From JAJYRX01 sp041655275 (GTDB lineage: Bacteria > Pseudomonadota > Gammaproteobacteria > Burkholderiales > Burkholderiaceae_B): a DNA stretch of 64,000 nucleotides. Numbering within the stretch: the stretch's first letter is position 1; the number at the start of each line of letters is the position of its first letter. The stretch spans positions 1 to 64,000 of the forward strand of contig JBBAFU010000012.1 of the NCBI GenBank assembly GCA_041655275.1, in the 5' to 3' direction. The position numbers were made by a program, and so were the translations under genes. Positions 8,720 to 17,857 of this stretch are shown here, piece after piece. The notes beneath the pieces were generated by a model, which worked only from the letters and a program-made list of their open reading frames with translations, had not been told where the DNA came from and made no database searches.

Positions 8720-9316
8720 TCAGGCGGCGAGCACCCGGTAATGCACCGGCATGGGGCGGCCGTCGCCGCCGTTCACGGGCGTGATGTCCATGGGACAGGC
8801 CGAGAGCACGACGATGACGTCACACAGGGCGCGCAGCACCACGGTATCGCCCGGCTTGCTCACCGGCCGCTCCAGCGTCATGCTGCGGCTGTCGCGGATG
8901 ACGACGTTCATCCACAGGTTGAGCGGATTGGGCAGTGCCGGCGGCACCAGGCCTGCAGCCAGCAGGGCCTCGATGAAGTTCTGGTGGCAGCTGCGATGCC
9001 CAGGATGACCGTAGTGACGATACAGCCAGGGGTCGCAGGCCGCCGCAAGCATGTCGTGCACGCCGCCGGCGGTGTCTTTTTCAAGCACCATCATGGGATT
9101 GCGCCGGTTGGACAGCAGCGTGTCGCCCTCTTCCAGGAACAGGCGCTCGCGCACCCGCCGCGTATGCTCCACGGAGAAGTGCTCGCTCATGTCGTGCGCA
9201 TTCAGCGCCCAGGTGTCCACCACCTGGCTGCCGTGCGTATTGCACAGCGCGATGGCCTGGCCTGCGGCCAGCGATATGGCGGCACCCCGGCCGCCGGCAA
9301 TTTCCGTCATGGACAT
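8720..9316 (-). CDS. DUF1989 protein (urea carboxylase-associated / carboxyguanidine deiminase-like family)
   Basis: About 198 residues of the DUF1989 family, with the conserved CNTHGSQVVDTWALN near the N-terminus, the YGHPGHRSCHQNFIEAL Cys/His cluster, and the NPLNLWMNVVI block. The family was first called urea-carboxylase-associated; two members together (CgdA/CgdB) were shown to deiminate carboxyguanidine in guanidine breakdown. Only one copy and no carboxylase are present here, so the reaction may differ. The ATG at 9316 is preferred (GGGAG just before it); the frame is open to 9388, inside the TRAP permease end. Position between a TRAP transporter and a ureohydrolase supports a role in guanidino-compound use. 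Confidence 0.8.
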   Translation of the reverse strand: MSMTEIAGGRGAAISLAAGQAIALCNTHGSQVVDTWALNAHDMSEHFSVEHTRRVRERLFLEEGDTLLSNRRNPMMVLEKDTAGGVHDMLAAACDPWLYRHYGHPGHRSCHQNFIEALLAAGLVPPALPNPLNLWMNVVIRDSRSMTLERPVSKPGDTVVLRALCDVIVVLSACPMDITPVNGGDGRPMPVHYRVLAA

Positions 9317-9363
9317 GGCAACACTCCCGGGCCTTGCGACCCTGCTTCGCTCGGAAAAGCTTC

Positions 9364-10683
9364 TCAGAACAGCTTGTTGGGCAGCCACAGGGCAATCTGC
9401 GGGAAGTTGAAGATCAGGATCAGCCCAATGGTCTGCAGGATGATGAAAGGGAAAGCCGAGCGATAGATATCGACGATGGTGACCTCTTTGGGTGCCACCG
9501 AGCGCATATAGAACAGGTTATAGCCAAACGGCGGCGTCAGGTAGGCCGACTGCATGCTGACGACGAACAGGATGGCAAACCAGATGGTGTCGTAGCCCAT
9601 GCTCTGCACGATAGGCACATAGATGGGTACGGTGATGAAAGTGATGGCGAAGTCATCCAGGAACATGCCCAGCACGAAGAAGCTCAGCAGCATCATGATG
9701 ATGATGGACGAGCCCGACAGCATGTAGTCCTCGATCAGCTCCTCGACCACCATGCCGGCACCCAGACCGGTATAGACCTTGCTGAAGAAGACGGCGGCAA
9801 TGGCGATCCAGATCAGCATGCCCGTGAGGCGCGCCGTGGTGAACAGCACATAGCGCAGCAGGTCCCAGTTCAGCCGCCCGCGCAGGGCCACCAGCAGCAG
9901 GGCGCCCGCAGCACCGATGGCCGAGGCCTCGGACGGCGAGGTGATGCCGCCGATGATGCAGCCCAGCACCGTGAAGACGAGCAGGAAGGGCAGGATGAGG
10001 AAGCGCAGCGACTTGATGCGCTCAGCCCAGGGCTCGCGCTCTTGCGGCGGCACCGGCGGCCCCATTGACGGGTTGAGCCAGCAGCGCACGAGGATATAGG
10101 CGATATAGATGAGGGCCAGCATGAGCCCGGGCATGACGCCGGCGGCAAACAGGCGGCCCACGGAATCGCGCGACAGGAAAGCGTACACGATCATGAGCAC
10201 GCTGGGCGGAATCAGGAAACCGAGCGCACCGCCCGCCATGATGGTGCCCGTGACGAGCTTCTTCTCGTAGCCGCGCTTGAGCATGGCGGGCAGGGCGATG
10301 ATGCCCAGGCTGACGGTGGCCGCACCCGACACACCCGCCATGGCGGCGATGATGGCGCAGATGAGCACCGTGCCCACGCCCAGCCCGCCCGGCAGGCCGC
10401 CCATGAGCTTGTGCGTCATCTCGAAGAGATCATCGGTGATGCCCGAGCGCTCGAGCACCAGCCCCATGAAGATGAACAGCGGCAGGGCGATGAGCAGGAA
10501 GTTGTCCATCGCGCTGTAGGCCGAGGCCAGCAGCAGGTCCAGCCCGCCCGGCCCGAACATCATGTAGGCGCTGCCCAGTCCGGACAGGATCAGGGCCCAC
10601 GCCAGCGGCGCGCCCATGATCATCAGGAGCAGCATGCCCGAAAACATGATGAGGGTGATCGTCAGCGGCTCAAGGTCCAGCAT
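9364..10683 (-). CDS. TRAP transporter large permease (DctM family)
   Basis: A 439-residue, strongly hydrophobic protein with the DctM-type repeats, for example GVSGAATVSLGIIALPAM, GGALGFLIPPSVLMIVYA and the C-terminal TPPFGYNLFYMRSV. It is the ion-coupled channel of a tripartite periplasmic-binding-protein-dependent secondary transporter in the inner membrane. It follows the small permease and binding protein of the same operon. TRAP systems usually carry organic acids; in this operon, flanked by two ureohydrolases and a DUF1989 gene, a zwitterionic guanidino acid is a reasonable guess but not shown. Confidence 0.92.
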   Translation of the reverse strand: MLDLEPLTITLIMFSGMLLLMIMGAPLAWALILSGLGSAYMMFGPGGLDLLLASAYSAMDNFLLIALPLFIFMGLVLERSGITDDLFEMTHKLMGGLPGGLGVGTVLICAIIAAMAGVSGAATVSLGIIALPAMLKRGYEKKLVTGTIMAGGALGFLIPPSVLMIVYAFLSRDSVGRLFAAGVMPGLMLALIYIAYILVRCWLNPSMGPPVPPQEREPWAERIKSLRFLILPFLLVFTVLGCIIGGITSPSEASAIGAAGALLLVALRGRLNWDLLRYVLFTTARLTGMLIWIAIAAVFFSKVYTGLGAGMVVEELIEDYMLSGSSIIIMMLLSFFVLGMFLDDFAITFITVPIYVPIVQSMGYDTIWFAILFVVSMQSAYLTPPFGYNLFYMRSVAPKEVTIVDIYRSAFPFIILQTIGLILIFNFPQIALWLPNKLF

Positions 10684-10706
10684 GGACTCTCCTGTCGGTG
10701 CCGGTC

Positions 10707-11246
10707 CTAGGCCGACGCGTCATGGCGGGGATCATGAAAGGGGATGTTGAACAGCAGCAGCACACTGCGCACCAGCTCCGCCACCGTCTGCAGGATGAGC
10801 AGGCCCACGGCCAGGGGAATGGTGGACTTGATGGGATACAGCACCGGCTCCCAGGTACTGCGCCCCGAGATCTCGTTCATCTGCCAGGACGCCAGTGCAA
10901 ACTCCAGCGACATGCTGAAGAAAATGATGAAGGCAACCAGGATGAGTACATTGATAATGGCGTCGCACAGATGCTGCAGCCGGCGCGGCATGAGCGCATA
11001 CACCACCTCGCTGCGCACATGGGCGCGGTGGCGCAGGGTATAGGCACCCGTAAGCACACCAAAGGCACCGAACAGCATGGTGGACAGCTCATGGCCCCAG
11101 ACCGTGGGCGAGTTGAGCCAGTAGCGCATGACCACCTCGTACAGCAGCACGATGATCAGGACCAGGGATATCCAGGACACCAGCTTGCCGACGCCGTCGG
11201 AAAGGGCGTCCTGGAATGCCAGATAGCGGCTGATGCGCGACGCCAT
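10707..11246 (-). CDS. TRAP transporter small permease (DctQ family)
   Basis: A 179-residue membrane protein with four hydrophobic segments and the DctQ-type motif RYWLNSPTVWGHELSTML. It pairs with the DctM-type permease 23 bases downstream and lies 4 bases after the binding-protein gene. It is needed for interaction of the loaded binding protein with the large permease. Confidence 0.9.
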   Translation of the reverse strand: MASRISRYLAFQDALSDGVGKLVSWISLVLIIVLLYEVVMRYWLNSPTVWGHELSTMLFGAFGVLTGAYTLRHRAHVRSEVVYALMPRRLQHLCDAIINVLILVAFIIFFSMSLEFALASWQMNEISGRSTWEPVLYPIKSTIPLAVGLLILQTVAELVRSVLLLFNIPFHDPRHDASA

Positions 11247-11250
11247 GCCG

Positions 11251-12252
11251 TCAGTCCAGACGGCCCTGCTTCTTCGCGTTCTCGGTCAGGATATCCACCA
11301 TGCGGGCCACGCGATCGGACTTCTTCGCCTCGTCTTGCCAGACTTGCTGGGCGGCCTGGGCCAGCGCCTTGGAATCAGCCTCGGGCAGGGTGGCAAACTC
11401 CATGCGCTTGCTGTCCTTGGCGGTCTTGGCGTTGCCTTCCTCCAGCCAGGCGTGAATGCCGTTGGCATAGGTCTGCGCAGCGTCGCGCAGGATGGTGCGC
11501 TGCGCTTCCGTCATGCCTTCCCAGACCTTGGTGTTGACAATGATGGTATCCGTCCAGCCGGGGTTGAGGAAGTTCAGATAGGTGTAGTACTTGGCCACCT
11601 CGTCGAACTTGAGCTGCTCGTATTCGACCGGGCCGCCGTACAGCACGCCATCGATGATGCCGGTGGACAGGGCCACATACAGCTCCTCGGCCGGCAGGAA
11701 GACCGTCTTGATGTCGAAGCCTTCGAGCACCTTGGCCATCTGGCCGGTGGCGCGGATCTTGGAGCCTTTCAGATCTTCCAGGCTCTGCACCGGCTTCTTG
11801 GTGAGCAGGTCATAGTTGCTGCCGAAGCCGCGCCCGATGAGCGTGACACCCTTCTCGGCATAGGCTTTCTCGAGAATGGGATTGAACTGCTTGAAGACCT
11901 CGCCCGCCTCGGCGGCGCTGGTCCAGGCACCGGGCAGGCCGGCCTCGACATTGGCCACGTCGACCTGGCCGGGCCAGTAGCTGCCCACACCGTAGGCGAC
12001 GTCAATCGTGCCGCGCGCCGTGGCATCAACCATCTGGTCGGCCTGCGCCAGCTCGCCCCCGCGGAAATACTGCATGCGCATTTCGCCATTGCTCTTCTCG
12101 CGGATGGTGTCGCGCATTTCCTTGCCCAGCTTGTCCATCTCGGTGCCGTAATACGTCTGGAAACGCAGACGGACCGTATCAGCATGCGCCGCTGCGCCCA
12201 CAAGACCCATGCAAAGGGCGGCGGCGGTCAGTTTAAGAAGATGTCGTTTCAT
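11251..12252 (-). CDS. TRAP transporter substrate-binding protein (DctP family)
   Basis: A 333-residue periplasmic protein with a signal peptide ending in GAAAHA (about residue 24). The mature part begins DTVRLRFQTYYG and has the DctP-family segment around residue 165 (GSKIRATGQMAKVLEG) that contributes the carboxylate-binding Arg. It captures the solute for the DctQ/DctM pair encoded directly downstream. The 57-base gap to the preceding ureohydrolase gene suggests one transcript. Substrate unknown; the co-transcribed ureohydrolases suggest a guanidino carboxylate. Confidence 0.9.
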   Translation of the reverse strand: MKRHLLKLTAAALCMGLVGAAAHADTVRLRFQTYYGTEMDKLGKEMRDTIREKSNGEMRMQYFRGGELAQADQMVDATARGTIDVAYGVGSYWPGQVDVANVEAGLPGAWTSAAEAGEVFKQFNPILEKAYAEKGVTLIGRGFGSNYDLLTKKPVQSLEDLKGSKIRATGQMAKVLEGFDIKTVFLPAEELYVALSTGIIDGVLYGGPVEYEQLKFDEVAKYYTYLNFLNPGWTDTIIVNTKVWEGMTEAQRTILRDAAQTYANGIHAWLEEGNAKTAKDSKRMEFATLPEADSKALAQAAQQVWQDEAKKSDRVARMVDILTENAKKQGRLD

Positions 12253-12309
12253 GGATGTCTCCGGTTTTATGGTGATGATGATGATGAAGAGGAATCAGGC
12301 GCTGCGGCA

Positions 12310-13275
12310 TCACGCACTGCGGCGCGCATGAGCCAGCAATGCCAGAAAGGCCTGCATGATGGTGGCGCCCGCCAGGGCGGTAATGCCCGCATGATCGTAT
12401 TCGGGGGCCACCTCGACCAGGTCCATGCCGCGCAAGTCCATGCCGCGCAGGCTGTCGCGCACCAGTTGCAGGGCCTGGTGGCTGGCAAAACCGCCCGCCT
12501 CGGGCGTGCCGGTGCCGGGCGCATAGGCCGGATCAAGAAAGTCGATGTCAAAGGTGAGGTAGACGGGCCGGCCCTGGATGCGCTCGCGGATTTCCGCCAC
12601 GGCCTGCGCCATGCCCATGGCGTGCAGCTCCGGCCCGCTGATGAGGCGTATGCCCTTGCTGACCGGATAGGTGAGCGAATCCTTGTGGTACTGCGAGCCG
12701 CGTATGCCCACCTGGATGGAGTGCTCGGGCGCGATGAGGCCTTCTTCAATGGCCCAGTAGAACGGTGTGCCGTGGTTGTAGGGCTGGCCGAAATAATCCG
12801 GTGCTGTGTCGGTGTGCGCATCGAAGTGCACCAGCGCCAGCGGTCCGCCCTGGGCCTTGGCAAGCGCGCGCAGCAAGGGCAGGGAAACCAGATGGTCGCC
12901 CCCCATGCCTACGGGGATGACGCCGGCATCGCAGATCGTGCGCATCTGTTCCTCGATGCGCTCGAGGCTGACTTCGATATATCCGGGGACGGTGGCGAAA
13001 TCGCCGTAATCCAGCACCGAAAGCCACTCGGAAATATCGACATCCATCACCGGGCAATACGGCTTGAGCAGGCTTGAGGCATCACGAATGCCTGCCGGCC
13101 CGAAGCGGGCGCCGGGACGGAAGGATGTGGCGGTATCGAAGGGCACGCCGAAAATGGCGACGTCGGCCTGCGAAAGGTCACTGCCATGCGGCAGGCGCAT
13201 GAAAGTACGAACCCCGGTAAACCGGGGGGATTCCAGCGAGTTGACGGGCTGATAGGCGATACTGCGCGTGGCCAT
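12310..13275 (-). CDS. Agmatinase-family ureohydrolase, paralog 2
   Basis: A 321-residue ureohydrolase with a complete active site: GGDH (125-128), DAHTD (152-156), HGTPF (168-172), TFDIDFLDP (241-249) with APGTGTPEAGG, and Glu 288 in VEVAPEYD. The FTGVRTFMRLP start and SFRPGARFGPAGIR block place it with SpeB/guanidinobutyrase-type enzymes. It is the first gene of the operon that continues with the TRAP transporter, DUF1989 and paralog 1. This suggests that a transported guanidino compound is hydrolysed by one of the two enzymes and an intermediate by the other, or that the two have different chain-length preference. Confidence 0.88.
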   Translation of the reverse strand: MATRSIAYQPVNSLESPRFTGVRTFMRLPHGSDLSQADVAIFGVPFDTATSFRPGARFGPAGIRDASSLLKPYCPVMDVDISEWLSVLDYGDFATVPGYIEVSLERIEEQMRTICDAGVIPVGMGGDHLVSLPLLRALAKAQGGPLALVHFDAHTDTAPDYFGQPYNHGTPFYWAIEEGLIAPEHSIQVGIRGSQYHKDSLTYPVSKGIRLISGPELHAMGMAQAVAEIRERIQGRPVYLTFDIDFLDPAYAPGTGTPEAGGFASHQALQLVRDSLRGMDLRGMDLVEVAPEYDHAGITALAGATIMQAFLALLAHARRSA

Positions 13276-13397
13276 GGGCTGCCTCTGATGCGAAAGCGAA
13301 AGCTGATGTCCGCTCCAGGGGTGGGCGGTCCAATCCGGAAACGATAACAGGCCCGTCGCCCGGAAGGCAAGCCGGGCAAAGATCGCCGGCGAACGCG

Positions 13398-14309
13398 TTA
13401 TTCGTGCGCGCGGAACAGGTCCTCGACAAAGGCGGCAAGCAATGCCGTTTCTTTATAGTCCGTGCGAAATGCCACCTGAAAATTCGACACTCGCGGGTAA
13501 TCCTCACTGATCATCCGGAGCTCGCCATCCTGCACCAGATGCAACGCATAATGACAGGGCAAATGTCCAATATAAGCACCCGACAGTATCATGATCAGGA
13601 TGGCTTCCATGTCATGGGCAACCGCTGCCACATCAAAACGAATATCACCGCAGCCGCCGGGCACGATGATGTCATAGCCGCGCGTCACATACGGCGCCTG
13701 CTCCAGATCCGTCTTGGTGATCTCGTTTCTGCGCTTGCCAAACAACGGATGCCGACGGCCACAATACAGCTCATGCCGCTCGCTCGTCAGAAAATGATAT
13801 TCCAGCTCAGGGCGGCGCTCGCTGAAGACCGAGATTCCCACCTGCAGCTTGTCGGCGATGAGCATCTCCTCGATCTCATCAGGCTTATGGATGCGCAGAC
13901 TGATCTCGACCGAATGCTCCCTGCGATTGAAAAGATGGAGCGCATAGTCGATGCACAGGTCGGGATGGGTCACGATCGAGTCCGGCAACCCGATAGCCAG
14001 GTTTCCGACCAGTTTGTCCTTGAGGCTGCCAAGCTGGGCACGAAAGCGCGCGACCGTTATTTCAAACTCGCACGCCAGATCGAAGACCCGCTGTCCCTGG
14101 GGGGTCAGGAGAAAGCCGCCACGGCCACGCTGGCACAGCGTCATCCCCAGACGCTCTTCGAGCAGAGCCATCTGGGTACTGATGGTCGACATGCCGATGT
14201 TCAGCTCCTCATGCGCCGCCTTGAACCCGCCACAACGCACGATATGCACGAACAGACGAAGCAGCTTGATGTCGGAGGGGTTGAGTTGCGAATCCTTGTA
14301 CACATCCAT
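13398..14309 (-). CDS. LysR-family transcriptional regulator
   Basis: A 303-residue regulator with an N-terminal winged helix-turn-helix (LLRLFVHIVRCGGFKAAHEELNIGMSTISTQMALLEERLG, given here in parts: helix pair around residues 15-50) followed by a LysR substrate-binding domain. It is the last gene of the long minus-strand run that begins with ureohydrolase 3, and lies just upstream of the ureohydrolase 2/TRAP operon. It is therefore a natural candidate for sensing the guanidino substrate and controlling one or both sets. The plus-strand frame covering the same bases is an antisense shadow. Confidence 0.88.
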   Translation of the reverse strand: MDVYKDSQLNPSDIKLLRLFVHIVRCGGFKAAHEELNIGMSTISTQMALLEERLGMTLCQRGRGGFLLTPQGQRVFDLACEFEITVARFRAQLGSLKDKLVGNLAIGLPDSIVTHPDLCIDYALHLFNRREHSVEISLRIHKPDEIEEMLIADKLQVGISVFSERRPELEYHFLTSERHELYCGRRHPLFGKRRNEITKTDLEQAPYVTRGYDIIVPGGCGDIRFDVAAVAHDMEAILIMILSGAYIGHLPCHYALHLVQDGELRMISEDYPRVSNFQVAFRTDYKETALLAAFVEDLFRAHE

Positions 14310-14354
14310 AGGCCGTCCGACATATTGTACCGATGATGCCCCTTCAAACTGCCG

Positions 14355-15911
14355 CTAACACGAAAAGAGGCCGAAACGACTGTTCTGCCCGAGCTGGTTC
14401 GCGAAACGCCGTGCAACGGCCAATGCCAGCGGAATATCCGGAGCAAAGTACCTATCCTCGCTCCAGAAATCCACCTCACGCCGCAGGCCGGCATGCAAAT
14501 CCTCAAGCAGATCACTGGTCTTCCCCGGGCGCAGAAAATCAAGCCCCTGCGCTGCTGCGAGCAGCTCGATCGAGAGGATGTTCTCAAGATTTCCAATCAT
14601 CTTCAGTAGACGAAAAGCCGCATGCGTGGCCATGCTGACATGGTCTTCAAGGTTGGCCGCAGTGGGTATGCTGTCCACACTGGCCGGAAAGCTCATCGCC
14701 TTGTTTTCACTGGCAAGGGCCGCTGCCGTCACCTGGGCAACCATAAAACCCGAGTCCAGACCATTGCCGTCAACCAGGAAGTCGGGCAGACCACTTTGAT
14801 GGCCATCAACCAGAAAGGCTGTTCGCCGCTCGCTCATGGTGCTCATCTCGGTCACACACATCGCCATAAGGTCAGCGCAGAACCCTATCGGCTGTGCGTG
14901 AAAGTTTCCGCCATACATGACATCGCCCGTATCCAGGTCGATGAGCGGATTATCCGTTACTGCTGCAATTTCACGATCCAACACCTGTGCCACATGCGTC
15001 AACTGATCAAACACTGCCCCGAGAACCTGAGGAATGCAGCGCAAACAATAAGGATCCTGCACACGACGCCGCTGTGCCTGCGCCGCCGCATCCTGCAAGG
15101 GACTGTTCTGCAGCACGTCACGCAACCACTGCGCAACCCGCACCTGACCTTTCTGACGCCGCAGATGATGCAGGCGCGCGTCGAAAGCCTGCACCGTGCC
15201 ACGCCCGGCCTCCAGTGACAGTGCGGCAGCCGCCAGCCCAAAGATAAAGCTGCGCTCAATCTGAAAGTATGCGTACAGGGCAATCGCTGTAGACACCTGG
15301 GTGCCATTGACGATCGCAAGCCCCTCTTTCGCCAGCGGCACATAAGGCATCAGGCCAAGCCTTTCGTGAGCCGTCGCAGCGGTCATCCGCTCGCCATTCA
15401 GACGCACCTCGCCGACACCGATGAGTGCGCAGCCGACATGAGCCAGTGGCGCCAGATCTCCCGACGCTCCCACCGACCCCTGTGAAGGGATGACCGGCGT
15501 CAACCCTTCATTGAGAAACAGGAGCAGACGATCAACCAGTGCGGGACTCACACCTGATGCGCCCTGGCTCAGTGTCAGCACTTTCAGCAAGAGGACCAGG
15601 CGCACAATTTGCGGATCCAGCTCTGGGCCGACGCCCACGGCATTGGACAGCAGAAGGCGTTGCTGCAGCTGGGGCGCCTGATCTGCTTCCAGCACACGGG
15701 ATGACAACGGGCCAAGACCGGTGTTGACGCCATAGACGACCTGCTTTTTATCAATCATGGCCCTCAATCGCTCATGCCCCCTGCGAACCTGCTGGCGCAT
15801 GGCGTCACCCAGCCGGACTCGGGTATGCGTGCCGAAGCTGCGTATCCCGGCAAGATCAAGCAACCCGGCCCCGATCTCCATCACATCACTATTCATTGAT
15901 TGCCCGCTCAT
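14355..15911 (-). CDS. Aromatic amino acid ammonia-lyase (HutH-like)
   Basis: A 518-residue member of the histidine/phenylalanine ammonia-lyase family. The Ala-Ser-Gly that forms the MIO cofactor lies in GSVGASGDLAPLAH. The loop Tyr is in VYGVNTGLG, and QDPYCLRC, DNPLID with GNFHAQPIGF, and EDHVSMATHA all match histidine ammonia-lyase. It would remove ammonia from an amino acid to give an unsaturated acid (urocanate if histidine). No urocanase or imidazolonepropionase is present, so a complete hut pathway is not encoded here. It sits in the operon with ureohydrolase 3 and the BMP-type importer, 9 bases after a quinone oxidoreductase gene. A different amino substrate is possible. Confidence 0.85.
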   Translation of the reverse strand: MSGQSMNSDVMEIGAGLLDLAGIRSFGTHTRVRLGDAMRQQVRRGHERLRAMIDKKQVVYGVNTGLGPLSSRVLEADQAPQLQQRLLLSNAVGVGPELDPQIVRLVLLLKVLTLSQGASGVSPALVDRLLLFLNEGLTPVIPSQGSVGASGDLAPLAHVGCALIGVGEVRLNGERMTAATAHERLGLMPYVPLAKEGLAIVNGTQVSTAIALYAYFQIERSFIFGLAAAALSLEAGRGTVQAFDARLHHLRRQKGQVRVAQWLRDVLQNSPLQDAAAQAQRRRVQDPYCLRCIPQVLGAVFDQLTHVAQVLDREIAAVTDNPLIDLDTGDVMYGGNFHAQPIGFCADLMAMCVTEMSTMSERRTAFLVDGHQSGLPDFLVDGNGLDSGFMVAQVTAAALASENKAMSFPASVDSIPTAANLEDHVSMATHAAFRLLKMIGNLENILSIELLAAAQGLDFLRPGKTSDLLEDLHAGLRREVDFWSEDRYFAPDIPLALAVARRFANQLGQNSRFGLFSC

Positions 15912-15920
15912 ATCGTGCCG

Positions 15921-16910
15921 TCAGTCCGAGATTTCAATCAGGATCTTGCCGCTGGATTTTCCGGACGCCATGTACGCCTGTGCGTCCGCAATCTTGTCGA
16001 TACCAAACACACTGTCAATGGGCATCTGAATGTCGCCACGCCGTATACCGTCGCGCAGCGCCTGAAGCCCCTGCTGCCATACGGCGGGCAGCTGCAGGGC
16101 GTGCATCACCTCGAAACCGGCCATGGCCGTCGAACGACGGTACAGCGTCTTGCGAATATCGAACTCGGGATCACCAGCCGCCTCGCCAATATTGATGAGG
16201 TGCCCGTAATAGCGAAGCACGTCGAAACTTCGCTCCAGGACATCGGCACCCAGAGAATCGATCACCAGATCGACCCCTTTGCCATGGGTAGCCTCGCGCA
16301 ACACCGCCACGAAATCCTCGTCCGGGCGTACGATAACGCGCGCCACCCCGGCATCGAGCGCCGCCTGCACCTTGGCACGGTCGCCCACGGTGCCATATAC
16401 CCGGGCGCCGATGCGCCGCGCCCACGCCACAACCATGAGTCCAACGCCCCCCGCCACGGAATGCACCAGTAGCTGCTGGCCCGCTTTCAGCGGATAGGCG
16501 GTATGCACAAGGTGATACGCCGTCAAGGCAGCTACCGGCAAGACGCTCAGCCGGCGGAGATCGTCACCTGCGGCATCAACCGGTATCACCAGCGCTTGCG
16601 GTACGCTCACATACTCGGCGAAAGCGCCCAACATGGCCGTGCCGCTGATGAACAACACCTTCTGCCCTTTATGCAAGCCATCGACGCCGGCACCCAGCAT
16701 GGTGATCTCGCCCGCGCCTTCGGCCCCGAGAATTGCCGGATAAGTGACGGGATCTGGATAAATACCCTGCCTTTTCTGGATATCACCCCAATTGCAGGCG
16801 GCGAACTCGACTTTGATCAGCACTTCGCCGGCGCCTGCCACCGGCGTGGCGACGTTCTGCACACGCAAAGCTTCCAGCCCGCCTGGCGCGTTGACGACGA
16901 CTGCTTTCAT
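15921..16910 (-). CDS. Quinone oxidoreductase / zinc-independent MDR-family reductase
   Basis: A 329-residue medium-chain reductase of the NADPH:quinone oxidoreductase type. The N-terminal GroES-like domain (FAACNWGDIQKRQGIY) lacks the structural-zinc cysteines. The Rossmann fold is marked by VHSVAGGVGLMVVAWAR (about 148-164), and the C-terminal segment includes GKILIEI. Such enzymes reduce quinones or alpha,beta-unsaturated carbonyls with NADPH. Its place directly before the ammonia-lyase gene raises the possibility that it reduces an enoate-type product, but this is only inference. Confidence 0.82.
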   Translation of the reverse strand: MKAVVVNAPGGLEALRVQNVATPVAGAGEVLIKVEFAACNWGDIQKRQGIYPDPVTYPAILGAEGAGEITMLGAGVDGLHKGQKVLFISGTAMLGAFAEYVSVPQALVIPVDAAGDDLRRLSVLPVAALTAYHLVHTAYPLKAGQQLLVHSVAGGVGLMVVAWARRIGARVYGTVGDRAKVQAALDAGVARVIVRPDEDFVAVLREATHGKGVDLVIDSLGADVLERSFDVLRYYGHLINIGEAAGDPEFDIRKTLYRRSTAMAGFEVMHALQLPAVWQQGLQALRDGIRRGDIQMPIDSVFGIDKIADAQAYMASGKSSGKILIEISD

Positions 16911-16912
16911 GA

Positions 16913-17857
16913 TCAGTAATCCTCCCGACTGTAAAACCGCCCAATGGCTTGCGGTGCCACATTTCTCCCGGCGAACAGGATCAGTGCCAGAATAGACATG
17001 ACATACGGCAGGGTTGTAAATATTTCATACGGCACATCCGGATTACTGAATTGCAGGCGCAGCTGCAAAGCATCGAAAAATCCGAACAAAAGCGCCGCCA
17101 GCAAGGCACCCAGCGGGCTCCACCGGCCGAGGATCATTGCAGCAATGGCAATGAACCCCTTACCGGCCGTCATGTCTTCCGAGAACACGAACACCTGGGA
17201 CAACACGAGATAGCAGCCCCCCAGCGCGACGAACATATTGCCGCCGATGATGGCAACGTAGCGAACCCGGGTCACTGAAAGTCCCGCCGTATCGGAGCTG
17301 CGCGGGCTGTGGCCCACAGCACGGATATTGAGCCCCCAGGCGGTACGGAACATAATGTAGTACAAGATTGGCACTGCAACATACATCAGATAGACGAGCA
17401 AATCCTGATTGAAGAAGATGGGGCCGACAAAAGGCAATTTGCTCAGCCCGGGAATGGCAATCTTGGAAAATCCGGGGAGCAGCTTGGTGTTTGCCGTCGG
17501 GCCTATTGCGACCCGCGAGAGGAATGCCGTGAACCCGAGTGCGAAGAGGTTTACGGCGATCCCCGCGACTATTTGATTCACTCCCAGGCTGACCGTCATG
17601 ATGGCCATGGGAATGGCCAGAAGGCAGCCGCACAACAGGCCCATAAGCAGACCCATATAGGGCGATCCCGTATGGAAGGTTCCATAGGCGGCCCCAAAGG
17701 CGCCAATGATGAGAAAACCTTCGAGACCGACGTTGAACACGCCGGCGCGTTCCGAAAATATCCCACCGACAGCAGCATAGGCCAGCGGCATGGAAAGCCG
17801 TATGACTGACGCCAGAAAGGCCGTGATGAGTCCATAATCCGCTATTGCATCAAACAC
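16913..17857 (-). CDS. ABC transporter permease, BMP/nucleoside family (second subunit)
   Basis: A 314-residue inner-membrane permease of the family that works with BMP-type binding proteins (nucleoside and related importers). Characteristic stretches are GGIFSERAGVFNVGLEGF near the start, GLNIRAVGHSPRSSDTAGL in the coupling region, and NPDVPYEIFTTLPYVMSIL near the end. It overlaps the other permease gene by 8 bases. Together with the duplicated ATPase and lipoprotein-like binding protein it makes one importer. The ligand is unknown; relatives carry purine nucleosides and small polar ring compounds. Confidence 0.9.
   Translation of the reverse strand: MFDAIADYGLITAFLASVIRLSMPLAYAAVGGIFSERAGVFNVGLEGFLIIGAFGAAYGTFHTGSPYMGLLMGLLCGCLLAIPMAIMTVSLGVNQIVAGIAVNLFALGFTAFLSRVAIGPTANTKLLPGFSKIAIPGLSKLPFVGPIFFNQDLLVYLMYVAVPILYYIMFRTAWGLNIRAVGHSPRSSDTAGLSVTRVRYVAIIGGNMFVALGGCYLVLSQVFVFSEDMTAGKGFIAIAAMILGRWSPLGALLAALLFGFFDALQLRLQFSNPDVPYEIFTTLPYVMSILALILFAGRNVAPQAIGRFYSREDY

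Noticed and set aside
11233..13077. Plus-strand frame of 614 codons
   Set aside because: Covers the TRAP binding protein and ureohydrolase 2 on the opposite strand, both of which show clear family motifs; low-complexity shadow.
13358..13377. Hairpin after the LysR gene as terminator
   Set aside because: Only a 6-bp stem (GCCCGG/CCGGGC) with no U-run; could not be supported as a terminator.
13276..13397. Guanidine riboswitch before the guanidino operons (also looked at 12253-12309, 21505-21605, 23578-23803)
   Set aside because: No ykkC-type conserved core or paired ACGR hairpins were recognised in these gaps.
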